Shown: positions 28,454 to 38,142, counted from the stretch's first letter. The stretch: 64,000 bases of DNA from Shewanella livingstonensis (GCF_003855395.1 NZ_CP034015.1:2490001-2554000); one strand, 5' to 3'. Notes: generated by a model from the sequence alone, not told the origin. Numbers and translations are program-made.

Positions 28454-29368
28454 TTATGGGACAGGTATTTTGGTATTTGTTGCTGCAATAATCATTTTAT
28501 TTCTAAGCCATTTATTTGCAGGCTCTTTGTCGACATTAACATGCCAATATAAATGTACCCCTATGTCGGGTAATTCTACTGGCATAGGGTAGATAGAGAT
28601 ATCAAGCATCTTGCTATACATTGCAGCGGCTGTTTTCGGTAATGTTAGCAGCATGTCGTTATTTAAAATGACTCTACAGGCTGATAATGCGTGCTGGCAG
28701 CGTAACGATATTTTTCGATGTAAACCAATACGCGACAGTTCAAAATCTTCCAAACTAGGTCCAGTAGATCGAGATGATACAAGCACATGGTCTAGTCGTA
28801 AGTAAGTTTCTAAATCGAGTGTTTCTTTAATGGCAGGGTGGTTTTTACGCGCTACAACGACCAGTTGATCTAACTCTAATTGTGTATGCATAATATTATT
28901 GCTAACGGGTATTAAGGTGTCTATAGCTAAATCAATATCGCCACTGGCCAGTTTGTTTTCAAGTTCAGTACGTCTCACTCGTTTATTACTGCTTAAATTG
29001 ATGGCCGGCGATTCTAACAACAAGCTTTGTTGCAATATAGGCAAGTAATAGGGTTCTAATGAACCATGTAATGACAGTGAAAAGCTTTTACGTGAGGTTA
29101 AAGGCTCAAATTGCCTTGATTGCACCAAGCACACTTGTAATTGGTGCAAGGCTTCTCGCACATCATCAATCACATTTTTTGCCACAGGCGTTGGGCGCAT
29201 TTCGTTACCTTGCCTTATAAACAAAGCATCATCGAAATGGGTGCGTAATTTACCCAGTGAGTGGCTCACCGCTGGCTGCGATAAATTCAACACCGACGCC
29301 GCTTTAGTAATATTGCCTTCACAATATATTGCATCGAACACTACAAACAAATTCAAATCAATTTTCAT
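28454..29368 (-). CDS. LysR family transcriptional regulator
   Basis: A 304-residue LysR regulator. The N-terminal winged helix-turn-helix is LNLFVVFDAIYCEGNITKAASVLNLSQPAVSHSLGKLR, and the rest is a LysR substrate-binding domain. The ATG at 29368 was preferred over the GTG two codons upstream because GGAG lies five bases before it. It is divergent from the acyl-CoA catabolic series beginning at 29584; the 215-base gap holds a T-N11-A box at 29435-29457. The same box recurs before the MaoC gene, so this protein is the best candidate for regulator of both transcripts (inference). Confidence 0.9.
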   Translation of the reverse strand: MKIDLNLFVVFDAIYCEGNITKAASVLNLSQPAVSHSLGKLRTHFDDALFIRQGNEMRPTPVAKNVIDDVREALHQLQVCLVQSRQFEPLTSRKSFSLSLHGSLEPYYLPILQQSLLLESPAINLSSNKRVRRTELENKLASGDIDLAIDTLIPVSNNIMHTQLELDQLVVVARKNHPAIKETLDLETYLRLDHVLVSSRSTGPSLEDFELSRIGLHRKISLRCQHALSACRVILNNDMLLTLPKTAAAMYSKMLDISIYPMPVELPDIGVHLYWHVNVDKEPANKWLRNKMIIAATNTKIPVP

Positions 29369-29434
29369 ACTCACTCCAGTGATCTTCTGATGTGCATTAA
29401 GACCACCTTAGACGTGCCTACTATTTAAAATACA

Positions 29435-29489
29435 AATAGTAGGGTATTAGAACTATTCATTTGTTCAATTTAGATGTTGGCATTAGCAT
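29435..29489 (+). promoter_or_regulatory. LysR box and promoter, copy A
   Basis: AATAGT-N11-ACTATT (29435-29457) is a perfect LysR-type dyad. Directly adjoining are TTGTTC (29461-29466) and TAGCAT (29484-29489) with a 17-bp spacer, a plausible -35/-10 pair reading toward the gene at 29584. The block from the dyad to TAGCAT is repeated almost base for base, with the same spacing, at 38159-38213. Confidence 0.7.
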
Positions 29490-29583
29490 AGTCAAGTAGA
29501 TTCGATATAGCACAAAATACATTCAAAATAATTGATTGTTTACCAATTGAGTCATCATTCTTTTACTAAGTCAGAGAAACTAA

Positions 29584-30312
29584 ATGGCAGCAATTTATTT
29601 GATTCGACACGGACAAGCCTCTTTTGGAAGCACTGATTACGATCAATTATCAACCAAGGGTAGCCAGCAAGCTACATTACTAGGTGAATATTGGCGCTCC
29701 AGATCGGCCCCTAGCAAATTCTATTGTGGTGATTTGTTGCGCCATGGCCAAACGTTGACTCATTTTGTTAACGGCTACCAAGGTGAATCAACGCCGATGG
29801 TTATCCACTCGGGTTTTAATGAGTTTGATCATGTAGATATTTTGCAGAAATATAACGGCCAATGGCATGACTTTGCTCAGATGGCAGATCTGTTACAACA
29901 ATATGAAGAACCTAATAAAATACTCCACAAAGAGTTTTATCAAGCGTTAAATCGTTGGATGAGTGGTGATCACGATTTGGAATACAAAGAAAGTTGGCCA
30001 CAGTTTAAAAGTCGCTGTATTCGAGCGTTGCAAAATATTATTGAACAAGAATTAGTAAAAAAGCGACAGGGTAATAATGTCAACACCACAAAGTCTACAG
30101 ACATTGTAGTGTTTACATCTGGCGGTACTATTTCGACTATCGTGCAACATGTATTGCAATTAAGCGATCAACAAACGTTAGCGATTAATCAACAGACCAG
30201 AAATACCAGTGTGACCAAACTGCTTTTTTCCGAAAGCATGTTGAGCGTAGATTACTTCAATAACTACAGCCATTTAGAAGTTGCCGGTGATCAATGGATA
30301 ACCTTTAGATAA
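29584..30312 (+). CDS. Histidine phosphatase superfamily protein, second His replaced
   Basis: 242 residues in the phosphoglycerate-mutase-like fold. The N-terminal catalytic loop LIRHGQASFG with His9 is intact, as are the LLRHGQTL Arg and the NEFDH Glu region. In the C-terminal motif, where relatives have VSHGG, this protein has FTSGGTIS, so the second catalytic His seems replaced by Ser. It heads the acyl-CoA catabolic series, directly behind the LysR-controlled promoter. A phosphatase fits a pathway with a phosphorylated acyl intermediate, but the substitution raises doubt about normal activity. Confidence 0.85.
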   Translation: MAAIYLIRHGQASFGSTDYDQLSTKGSQQATLLGEYWRSRSAPSKFYCGDLLRHGQTLTHFVNGYQGESTPMVIHSGFNEFDHVDILQKYNGQWHDFAQMADLLQQYEEPNKILHKEFYQALNRWMSGDHDLEYKESWPQFKSRCIRALQNIIEQELVKKRQGNNVNTTKSTDIVVFTSGGTISTIVQHVLQLSDQQTLAINQQTRNTSVTKLLFSESMLSVDYFNNYSHLEVAGDQWITFR

Positions 30313-30447
30313 CGACATAGATATTGGAACCAAAACGTATATTGAAATTGACACGAACTTATACACACTTCTCTGTAACTCTTGCTTTAAAAGTAACATT
30401 TTGCTTTAAAAGTGACAGTTACCACCTAAATATAATAAGGAAATGAC

Positions 30448-31218
30448 ATGAATAAGGGCGATTTATTTGATTTAACAGGGAAAGTGGCATTAGTGACTGG
30501 GGCAAGCCGTGGTATTGGCGAAAGTGTTGCTAAAGTATTAGCCCAATATGGTGCTCATGTGATTGTATCCAGTCGAAAACTAGCAGCATGCCAAACAGTA
30601 GTCGATCAAATTGTTGCTGCAGGTGGCAGTGCACAAGCCATCGCTTGTCATATTGGCGAGTTAGATCAAATTGATTCAATTTTTGCCGCTATTAAACAGC
30701 AACATGGCAAGCTGGATATTTTGGTGAATAACGCCGCCGCTAATCCTTATTTTGGTCATATTATTGATACCGATTTGACTGCGTTTCAAAAAACGGTAGA
30801 TGTGAATATTCGCGGTTATTTCTTTATGTCGACCAAGGGGGCGCAATTAATGAAAGACAGCGGCGGCGGATCGATTGTCAATGTTGCTTCAGTTAACGGC
30901 GTTATTCCGGGTGATTTTCAAGGTATTTACTCCATTACTAAAGCGGCGGTTATTTCCATGACCCAAGCTTTTGCCAAAGAGTGTGCCCAGTTTAATATTC
31001 GCGTAAACGCATTATTACCCGGCGGCACTGACACTAAATTTGCTTCCGCACTTGTTGATAATCCAGCGATTCTTAAACAAATGATGCACCACGTACCGAT
31101 GAAGCGCGTTGCTCAACCAGATGAAATGGCGGGCACTGTCTTATATTTAGCCTCTAACGCATCAAGCTACACTACCGGCACAGCCATCAATGTCGACGGC
31201 GGCTATCTGATTGGTTAG
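30448..31218 (+). CDS. SDR family oxidoreductase
   Basis: A 256-residue classical short-chain dehydrogenase. Cofactor motif VTGASRGIGESVAKVL, structural NNAAANPYFG, catalytic Ser in VNVASVNG, and YSITKAAV (YxxxK) are all present, ending with the usual TGTAINVDGGYLIG. Likely oxidises a hydroxyacyl or alcohol intermediate. AATAAGGAAATGAC precedes the ATG, giving AAGGA. Member of the LysR-promoter transcript. Confidence 0.88.
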   Translation: MNKGDLFDLTGKVALVTGASRGIGESVAKVLAQYGAHVIVSSRKLAACQTVVDQIVAAGGSAQAIACHIGELDQIDSIFAAIKQQHGKLDILVNNAAANPYFGHIIDTDLTAFQKTVDVNIRGYFFMSTKGAQLMKDSGGGSIVNVASVNGVIPGDFQGIYSITKAAVISMTQAFAKECAQFNIRVNALLPGGTDTKFASALVDNPAILKQMMHHVPMKRVAQPDEMAGTVLYLASNASSYTTGTAINVDGGYLIG

Positions 31219-31253
31219 TCCCCAAACAATAACAAAAATTAGTTCAGGAATTC

Positions 31254-32381
31254 ATGATGAATAGCACTAAAAACACCAGCATAACTAAGTTGTTTGACCC
31301 GTTTACGACCAAATCGTTGTCTTTAAAAAACAAAACCGTTATGGCGCCGATGACACGTGCATTTTCGCCTAACTATATTCCTAATGATGAGGTTGCTGCC
31401 TATTACCGCCGACGTGCCGAAGGTGATGTGGGTCTTATTATTACTGAAGGGACCTTTATCTCCCATGAAGGTGCTAATGGATATGAGAATGTACCGGCGA
31501 TTTATGGTGAACAAGCTTTAGCTGGTTGGAAGCATGTTGTTGATGAAGTGCATGCCGTAGGCGGCAAAATAGCGCCACAACTTTGGCATGTGGGCTCGGT
31601 GAGAAAATTAGGAATTGGCCCACACAAAGAGGCGCCAGCTTATAGCCCTTCAGGTTTGTATAAGCCAGGTGCTGAAAATGGTGTTGCCATGACTCAAAAG
31701 GATATTGATGACGTGGTCGCATCATTTGCCCAGGCGGCGCTTGATGCTAAAAACATTGGCTTTGATGCTATTGAAGTTCACGGCGCCCATGGTTATCTAG
31801 TTGATCAGTTTTTTTGGCAAGGAACAAATCAACGAACCGATAAATACGGTGGCTCGTTAGAAAATCGTACTCGTTTTGGTGTCGAGATAGTCAAAGCAAT
31901 CCGCGCAGCAGTGGGTAACGACTTTACGATTATTTTCCGTTTTTCGCAGTGGAAACAACAAGATTACAACGCTAAATTGTGTCAAACACCTGAAGAGTTA
32001 GCCATCTTTTTAGGCTTATTAAGCGATGCTGGTGTCGATATATTTCACGCGAGTACTCGTCGTTTTTGGGTGGCAGAATTTGAAGGCTCTGATCTTGGTC
32101 TTGCGGGTTGGACTAAAAAGTTGACCAACAAGCCCGTGATCACTGTGGGTAATGTTGGTTTAGATGCGGACTTTATTGGTGAGGGTAATGCGGATTTGTC
32201 GGGGACCTCTAATCCAACGGGTATCGATGAGTTATTAGTGCGCTTAAACAATGATGAATTTGATTTAGTCGCCATTGGTCGTGCGCTATTAGTTGATCCG
32301 CAGTGGGTTAACAAAATTAAGCAGAATGCCATTGATGAGATTAAGCCGTTTAATAAAAAGTCATTAATGTCGTTGAGTTGA
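31254..32381 (+). CDS. Old Yellow Enzyme family NADH:flavin oxidoreductase
   Basis: 375 residues with an FMN TIM barrel: KNKTVMAPMTRAFSPN at the N terminus, IAPQLWHVGSVR, and HGAHGYLVDQFFWQGTNQRTD with KYGGSLENR. The order is typical of Old Yellow Enzyme-type enone/dienoyl reductases (12-oxophytodienoate reductase, NemA). No Fe-S Cys cluster of the FadH (2,4-dienoyl-CoA reductase) type is seen. Probably reduces an activated double bond in the catabolic series. AGGAATTC lies before the first of two adjacent ATGs. Confidence 0.9.
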   Translation: MMNSTKNTSITKLFDPFTTKSLSLKNKTVMAPMTRAFSPNYIPNDEVAAYYRRRAEGDVGLIITEGTFISHEGANGYENVPAIYGEQALAGWKHVVDEVHAVGGKIAPQLWHVGSVRKLGIGPHKEAPAYSPSGLYKPGAENGVAMTQKDIDDVVASFAQAALDAKNIGFDAIEVHGAHGYLVDQFFWQGTNQRTDKYGGSLENRTRFGVEIVKAIRAAVGNDFTIIFRFSQWKQQDYNAKLCQTPEELAIFLGLLSDAGVDIFHASTRRFWVAEFEGSDLGLAGWTKKLTNKPVITVGNVGLDADFIGEGNADLSGTSNPTGIDELLVRLNNDEFDLVAIGRALLVDPQWVNKIKQNAIDEIKPFNKKSLMSLS

Positions 32382-32455
32382 TCAGTTGAGTCAGTGGGTT
32401 AACACTCATAGTGAGCGCTATTAACGCAGTCATTACCAGGTAAAAGGATAACGAA

Positions 32456-33667
32456 ATGAATTTTGAATATAGCGAAAAAGTTCAAGAATTAATCAAACGA
32501 GTCAACGACTTTATGGATTTGCATGTGTTTCCAGTAGAGGAAGAAATGCATAAGCAAGTTGAGCTTGATCCCTGGTCAACGCCACCGTTAATGGAACAAC
32601 TTAAAGCCAAGGCCAAGGCAGAAGGGCTATGGAATTTATTTTTACCGGTTGTCTACGGCAAATACAGTGCCGGACTCACCAATTTAGAATATGCACCGCT
32701 TGCTGAAATTATGGGCAAAGTGATGTGGGCACCTGAAGTGTTTAACTGCTCAGCGCCCGATACTGGCAACATGGAAGTACTGGCTAAATACGGTAGTGAA
32801 GCACAAAAGAAACAATGGTTAGAGCCGTTACTTGACGGAAAAATACGCTCTGCTTTTGCAATGACAGAACCAGAAGTGGCTTCAAGCGATGCGACTAATA
32901 TTGAATTGAGCATAGTGCGTGATGGCGATGAATATGTGATTAATGGCCGCAAGTTTTACATTAGCGGCGCATGCCGTAAGCAATGCGAAATTATGATTGT
33001 GATGGGTAAAACCGACCCTGATAACAGCAACCGCTATATTCAGCAATCGCAAGTGCTTGTGCCGATGAACACTCCAGGTGTCACTATGGTGAGACCGATG
33101 AAAGTGTTTGGATATGACGATTCACCAGAAGGACATGCTGAGGTAACGTTTACCAATGTGCGTGTCCCACTTGAAAATATTATTGCCGGCGAAGGCAAAG
33201 GCTTTGAAATTGCTCAAGGTCGTCTTGGCCCTGGTCGTATTCATCACTGTATGCGTTCAGTCGGTATTGCTCAGCGGGCGCTAGATTTGATGTGTAAACG
33301 AGTTGGCGAGCGCATTGTATTTGGTCAACCGATGATAAAACAACAATCGGTACGTGAAGATATTGCCAAATCAGCCTGCCAAATTGAACAAGCGCGGTTG
33401 ATGACTTTAAAAGCGGCGCAAAAAATGGACACTGAAGGCAATAAAGCCGCTAAAGAGTTAATAGCGATGATTAAAATTGTCGCCCCAAGTATGTCGCTTG
33501 ATGTAATAGACCGGGCGATTCAATGTCATGGTGCTGTGGGCGTGAGTCAAGACACCTTTTTAGCACATGCTTGGGCTGGCCAGCGAACGTTACGTTTAGC
33601 CGATGGTCCTGATCAAGTGCATATGATGCAGTTAGGTCGAGATTTAGTCAAAAAAATCGTTGTATAA
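32456..33667 (+). CDS. Acyl-CoA dehydrogenase (ACAD10/11-like)
   Basis: A 403-residue flavoenzyme. The FAD/substrate stretch is [15 protein letters not shown], followed by [12 protein letters not shown] and [22 protein letters not shown], and a C-terminal [25 protein letters not shown] helix with [11 protein letters not shown]. This is the ACAD10/ACAD11 subfamily style rather than short-chain ACADs. It sits directly before a phosphotransferase gene, and in animals and in Pseudomonas levulinate catabolism the same two activities act in succession on 4-hydroxyacyl-CoA. AAAAGGATAACG gives the ribosome site. Confidence 0.9.
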   Translation: MNFEYSEKVQELIKRVNDFMDLHVFPVEEEMHKQVELDPWSTPPLMEQLKAKAKAEGLWNLFLPVVYGKYSAGLTNLEYAPLAEIMGKVMWAPEVFNCSAPDTGNMEVLAKYGSEAQKKQWLEPLLDGKIRSAFAMTEPEVASSDATNIELSIVRDGDEYVINGRKFYISGACRKQCEIMIVMGKTDPDNSNRYIQQSQVLVPMNTPGVTMVRPMKVFGYDDSPEGHAEVTFTNVRVPLENIIAGEGKGFEIAQGRLGPGRIHHCMRSVGIAQRALDLMCKRVGERIVFGQPMIKQQSVREDIAKSACQIEQARLMTLKAAQKMDTEGNKAAKELIAMIKIVAPSMSLDVIDRAIQCHGAVGVSQDTFLAHAWAGQRTLRLADGPDQVHMMQLGRDLVKKIVV

Positions 33668-33763
33668 GAGTATTTTCGAGTTGAAATGCAGTAAGCGTTG
33701 CAACTCGTTATCGCGCTTTTACTTAGCTAAATCACATCAATAAAACCACGAGAGTATGACTCA

Positions 33764-34801
33764 ATGTCACAAGTATTCCCTATCAATAATGAACAGCTTA
33801 GTGCTTATTTAGAGCAATATGTTGAAGGTTTTAAAGGGCCAATTAGCCTAGAAAAGTTTTCTGGTGGTCAATCAAACCCAACTTACAAAGTGACCTCAGC
33901 ATCAGGTGTGTATGTGTTACGTCGCCAACCGCCGGGTAAATTATTAAAGTCGGCCCATGCAGTAGACCGTGAGTATCGGGTATTACATGCGCTTAAAGAT
34001 AGCGATGTGCCCGTGGCTAGCGTGTTTCACCTGTGTGAAGACATCAGCGTAATCGGTTCAATGTTTTATGTAATGGAGTTTTGCGATGGCACGGTTTATT
34101 GGAGTGCATCATTAGCCGAAATTGATACAAACGATCGACGTTCAGCTATGTATAACGCGATGAATAAGGTCTTAGTTGCGCTGCATAGTGTTGATGTTAA
34201 TGCGGTTGGTTTAGCCGATTACGGTAAAGCGGGTAATTACTTTGAACGTCAACTGGGTCGTTGGACTTCACAATACCGCGCGACAGAATTAAAAAAAATT
34301 GTCGCCATGGACGAGTTAAGTCAATGGCTTGAGCAACATTTACCCCATGATGATGGCCGTGTTTGTTTAGTCCATGGTGACTTTCGTTTAGACAATATGA
34401 TGTTTGCTAAAGATAAGCCTGAAGTGATCGCCTTACTCGATTGGGAGTTATCAACTCTAGGTCATCCATTTGCTGATTTAGCTTATCAATGCATGCAACT
34501 GCGTATGCCTGCTGGTATGGGCACCATTGACGGTTTAAAAGATATCGACCGTGCCAGTTTAGGTATCCCGTCTGAAGAGGAATATGTCGCACTATATTGC
34601 CAACGTATGGGTATTGAGCAGATTGAGCACTGGGGTTTTTATCTGGCGTTTAGTTTTTTTCGTTTAGCAGCAATTGCTCAAGGTGTGGCTAAACGTGCCA
34701 GCGAAGGTAATGCCTCTAATGAACATGCCAATAAAGTGGGCGCATTTGTTGAGCCACTGGCCAAAATGGCCTTAGAGGTGATAGCCAATGAAACAAAGTG
34801 A
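33764..34801 (+). CDS. APH-type phosphotransferase (LvaA/ACAD10-kinase-like)
   Basis: 345 residues with an aminoglycoside-phosphotransferase/choline-kinase fold. KFSGGQSNPTYKVT with YVLRRQPPGKLLKSAHAVDREYRVL forms the nucleotide lobe, LVHGDFRLDNMMF is the catalytic HxDxxxxN loop, and LLDWELSTLGHPFADLAY carries the metal-binding Asp. Not antibiotic resistance: the sequence style and the neighbour match the kinase domain of ACAD10/11 and LvaA, which phosphorylate 4-hydroxyacyl-CoA. Substrate here is inferred. Confidence 0.88.
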   Translation: MSQVFPINNEQLSAYLEQYVEGFKGPISLEKFSGGQSNPTYKVTSASGVYVLRRQPPGKLLKSAHAVDREYRVLHALKDSDVPVASVFHLCEDISVIGSMFYVMEFCDGTVYWSASLAEIDTNDRRSAMYNAMNKVLVALHSVDVNAVGLADYGKAGNYFERQLGRWTSQYRATELKKIVAMDELSQWLEQHLPHDDGRVCLVHGDFRLDNMMFAKDKPEVIALLDWELSTLGHPFADLAYQCMQLRMPAGMGTIDGLKDIDRASLGIPSEEEYVALYCQRMGIEQIEHWGFYLAFSFFRLAAIAQGVAKRASEGNASNEHANKVGAFVEPLAKMALEVIANETK

Positions 34802-35008
34802 TCGACATTAGTTATCGCCTAGCGGCTGCCAGAATTCAGCAAAAAACCTTTAGCGTTAAGTCATTAACACTCAGCAATCAACTAAAAATATTCAGCGACA
34901 AACAAGCAGTAATAAATAATTAGTCATAAACAACAAAATATAAAAATAACATCAATAAGACTATCGAACATAGCATCAACAAGACCATCAATTACAGGAG
35001 TTACTCGC

Positions 35009-35770
35009 ATGGATCCATTATTAGACTTTACCGGTAAGGTAGCCGTTATTACTGGCGCAGCTCAAGGCTTTGGTCAATTACTGGCACAAGAGTTAGCCAA
35101 ACGTGGCGCTAAATTAGTCATTAGCGACATTAATGAAGCGGGCGTGAAAAAAGTGGCGGCCGATATTGCTGCCACGGGAGCCGACGTTATTGCAATGCAA
35201 TGCGATGTGTCGAAAGAGGCGTCATGTAAAGCTATGGTTGATAGTGCGATTGAACATTTTGGTCGCGTCGATATTGGGGTCAATAATGCCGGCATTGCCC
35301 ATGAGTTTATGCCGCTTCATCTCATCGATGAAGCGATTATGGACAGCCAATTTGCGGTTAATGTTAAAGGTGTGCAATTTGGTATGCGCCATCAAATACA
35401 GCAAATGCTAAGGCAAGGCGAGGGCGCCATTCTCAATGTAAGCTCGATGGCGGGTCTTGGCGGCGCAGCCAGAGGCAGTGCATATTCAATGGCTAAACAT
35501 GCGGTAATTGGCTTAACCAAAACTGGCGCGGTTGAATACGGGCGTAACAATATACGCATTAATGCAATATGCCCGTTCTTTACCCTTACGCCGATGGTGA
35601 CTAACTTTGCTGACGAAGAAAAGCAAAAGAAAATGGCCCTCGGCGCACCAATGAATCGTTTAGGTGAGCCAAAAGAAATTGTTACCGTGATGCTGATGAT
35701 GTTGTCACCTGCCAACACTTATATGACAGGCCAATGTATTGCCGTCGATGGCGGTGTATCAGCGTTCTAA
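35009..35770 (+). CDS. SDR family oxidoreductase
   Basis: 253 residues, classical SDR: VITGAAQGFGQLLAQEL, a cofactor Asp in LVISDINEAG (suggesting NAD), NNAGIAHEFMPLHL, ILNVSSMAGLGG, and the active-site YSMAKHAV. GGAGTTACTCGC lies before the ATG. Placed between the kinase and the large acyl-CoA dehydrogenase in the same transcript. Confidence 0.88.
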   Translation: MDPLLDFTGKVAVITGAAQGFGQLLAQELAKRGAKLVISDINEAGVKKVAADIAATGADVIAMQCDVSKEASCKAMVDSAIEHFGRVDIGVNNAGIAHEFMPLHLIDEAIMDSQFAVNVKGVQFGMRHQIQQMLRQGEGAILNVSSMAGLGGAARGSAYSMAKHAVIGLTKTGAVEYGRNNIRINAICPFFTLTPMVTNFADEEKQKKMALGAPMNRLGEPKEIVTVMLMMLSPANTYMTGQCIAVDGGVSAF

Positions 35771-35868
35771 CTGTTGCAGCGAGTATGAGTCCATGAACCT
35801 CATTTTCTCAGCCCTTCGCTTAATCATTTTCAATGTAATAGAACAACACAAAATAAGAAGAGAGTATT

Positions 35869-37674
35869 ATGCCTGCAACGTTAATGAATCAACGCGACCT
35901 TGAATTTATGCTGTATGAACTGTTTGATAGTGAAGCATTAACCAGCAGAGAGCGTTACCAAGATCATGATCGCCAAACCTTTAATGAAGTGGTTAATACC
36001 GCCAAAACGATTGCTGAAAAGTATTTTCTTCCTATTCGCCAAAAACTTGATACCCATCAACCTACCTTTGATGGTAAAAAAGTACATATTATTCCTGAGC
36101 TTAAAATAGCCATTGACGCAGTAAACGAGTCAGGTATTGGCGCTGCCACTGCTGATTATGATTTAGGTGGTATGCAATTGCCGCCCATTATAGCCAGTGC
36201 AGCGGGGGCGTATCTTAGTGTTGCTGGCGGCGTAGGCATGGGTTACAACATGTTGACGACCGCAAATGCTAATTTACTCCAAGCCCATGGTAGCCCTGAG
36301 CTAATTGAAACCTGGGTTAAACCGATGCGAGAAGGTCGATTTATGGGCACTATGGCCATGACCGAACCAGGCAGCGGCTCTGCGTTAGGTGATTTAATCA
36401 CTAAAGCGGTTAAAGCCGATGATGGTACTTATCGTATTAGCGGTAATAAAATCTATATCTCCGGTGGTGACCATGATTTAAGTGACAACATTGTTCATTT
36501 AGTGTTGGCACGTATTCAAGGTGCACCCAAAGGCGTCAAAGGGATTTCGTTATTTGTGGTGCCTAAATTTTTACTTAATGATGATGGTTCAATTGGTGCA
36601 GACAATGAAGTCGCGCTTGCAGGGTTATTTCATAAAATGGGCGGCCGAGCTCAAACCTCTACCGCACTCAGTTTCGGTGAAAAAAATGGATCGATTGGCT
36701 ATTTAGTCGGTGAAGAACATTGCGGCTTAAAATACATGTTCCACATGATGAACGAAGCCCGGATTATGGTCGGCACTAGCGGTGCTGTGCTGGCAGTTGC
36801 TGGTTATCAATATTCTGTCGATTACGCCAAAAACCGCCCGCAAGGTCGATTACCATCATGTAAAGATCCACACTCTCCAATGGTCAATATTATTGAGCAT
36901 GCAGATGTAAAGCGAATGCTATTAGCTCAAAAAGCCTATGCAGAAGGGGCTATGGCCTTAGTGTTGTACGGCACTCAACTAAGTGATGATTCTCATACCG
37001 CAGACACACCTGAGCAACGTCAACATGCGCATACCTTGTTAGATTTTTTAACCCCAATCATTAAAACATGGCCGTCGGAATATGGCCCTAAGGCCAACTC
37101 ATTGGCGATTCAAGTAATGGGTGGTCATGGCTATATTAATGAACATCCAGTTGAAATGTTCTACCGTGATAATCGCTTAAACCCCATTCACGAAGGTACT
37201 ACCGGTATTCAGTCTTTAGATTTAATGACTCGCAAAGTGCCGATGAATAACATGGAGGGTTATAAGGCAACATTAGCTGAAATAGTAAAAACCATTGATG
37301 AGGCTAAGCAATACCCCAGTTTAAATGAATTTTCTAATCAGCTAAGCCAAGCGGTTGCAACATTAACTATCACCACCAAAGCGGTGTTAAGCGCGATGTC
37401 GAATACTAATATTGATTTGGCGCTGGCCAATTCAGTGAAATACTTAGAGTTATTTGGTCATGTGATTATTGGGTGGTTATGGCTCAAGCAAAGCATTGTC
37501 GCCACAAAAGCATTAGCCCAGCAACCACATCAATCTGACGTGCATTTTTACCAAGGTAAATTACAAGCCAGTCAGTATTTTTATCGCTTTGAATTACCTG
37601 AAATAAGCCTGTGGTCAAACTTATTGATTAATACTGATAGCACCAGCTTTGATATGCAGCCAGATTGGTTTTAA
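35869..37674 (+). CDS. Long acyl-CoA dehydrogenase with C-terminal extension
   Basis: 601 residues. The core has MGTMAMTEPGSGSALGDLITKA, ISGNKIYISGGDHDL, and QVMGGHGYINEHPVEMFYRDNRLNPIHEGTTGIQSLDLM. The Glu in the last stretch probably acts as the catalytic base of this family. About 130 extra residues follow the core, as in DmdC-like and AidB-neighbour long ACADs of marine bacteria. It ends the first LysR-controlled series; a strong terminator follows. Confidence 0.9.
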   Translation: MPATLMNQRDLEFMLYELFDSEALTSRERYQDHDRQTFNEVVNTAKTIAEKYFLPIRQKLDTHQPTFDGKKVHIIPELKIAIDAVNESGIGAATADYDLGGMQLPPIIASAAGAYLSVAGGVGMGYNMLTTANANLLQAHGSPELIETWVKPMREGRFMGTMAMTEPGSGSALGDLITKAVKADDGTYRISGNKIYISGGDHDLSDNIVHLVLARIQGAPKGVKGISLFVVPKFLLNDDGSIGADNEVALAGLFHKMGGRAQTSTALSFGEKNGSIGYLVGEEHCGLKYMFHMMNEARIMVGTSGAVLAVAGYQYSVDYAKNRPQGRLPSCKDPHSPMVNIIEHADVKRMLLAQKAYAEGAMALVLYGTQLSDDSHTADTPEQRQHAHTLLDFLTPIIKTWPSEYGPKANSLAIQVMGGHGYINEHPVEMFYRDNRLNPIHEGTTGIQSLDLMTRKVPMNNMEGYKATLAEIVKTIDEAKQYPSLNEFSNQLSQAVATLTITTKAVLSAMSNTNIDLALANSVKYLELFGHVIIGWLWLKQSIVATKALAQQPHQSDVHFYQGKLQASQYFYRFELPEISLWSNLLINTDSTSFDMQPDWF

Positions 37675-37698
37675 TTTAGTCACTAATCTACTGTTTAT

Positions 37699-37722
37699 CC
37701 AATGCTGCTTAAGCTGCATTGG
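37699..37722 (+). repeat. Near-perfect 24-bp palindrome
   Basis: CCAATGCTGCTTAAGCTGCATTGG is a palindrome apart from two T-T mismatches, 25 bases after the stop codon of the 601-residue ACAD gene. It lacks a T run, so it may act as an mRNA 3-prime stabiliser rather than as a terminator. Confidence 0.55.
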
Positions 37723-37788
37723 AGTTCCGTTTGGCTTAATAGCGTTAGTTAACAATTAGTAAAGTTATATAAGCGAATTTAATAATCA

Positions 37789-37822
37789 CATTACTGCTAT
37801 TAGCGGTAATGTTTTTGTTTTT
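37789..37822 (+). terminator. Rho-independent terminator of the first catabolic series
   Basis: CATTACTGCT and AGCGGTAATG pair over ten positions (one G-U) with an ATT loop, followed directly by TTTTTGTTTTT. It separates the 29.6-37.7 kb series from the series starting at 38275. Confidence 0.88.
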
Positions 37823-37862
37823 AAAGCCCGCACTATATTGACACTTCAGCACCCTCTCAATC

Positions 37863-38142
37863 TAGGGCCTGTTGATCTTTCAAGGTTATTTTTGCAGCGA
37901 ATTGTTGGCCATTACTCACATTTACAACTGCGCGGCAGAGACTTTGAGGTGTAGTTATTCTACATAAAAAGTCGATAACACAGTAAAAATGGCCAACAAA
38001 CGCTGCCCGAAGGGTTCGGCTAAAAACGTTTTACTCTTTGTTGAATGCATTTTGCTTAGATGACTAGGCATCAATCCATTCGCCTCGATTAAAACGTTTT
38101 TAACTCGAACAAAATTCAACCAGCAAAGATCAACAGGCCCTA
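37863..38142 (-). mobile_element. MITE-like dispersed repeat, copy 3 (280 bp)
   Basis: Has perfect 18-bp terminal inverted repeats, TAGGGCCTGTTGATCTTT and its complement, and a sequence nearly identical to copy 2. It lies between the terminator of the first catabolic series and the promoter of the second, ending 17 bases before the LysR box. A 65-codon frame inside has no transposase motif. Confidence 0.9.

Noticed and set aside
33764..34801. Antibiotic resistance by aminoglycoside phosphotransferase
   Set aside because: The fold is shared, but context and sequence style point to an acyl-CoA-related kinase.
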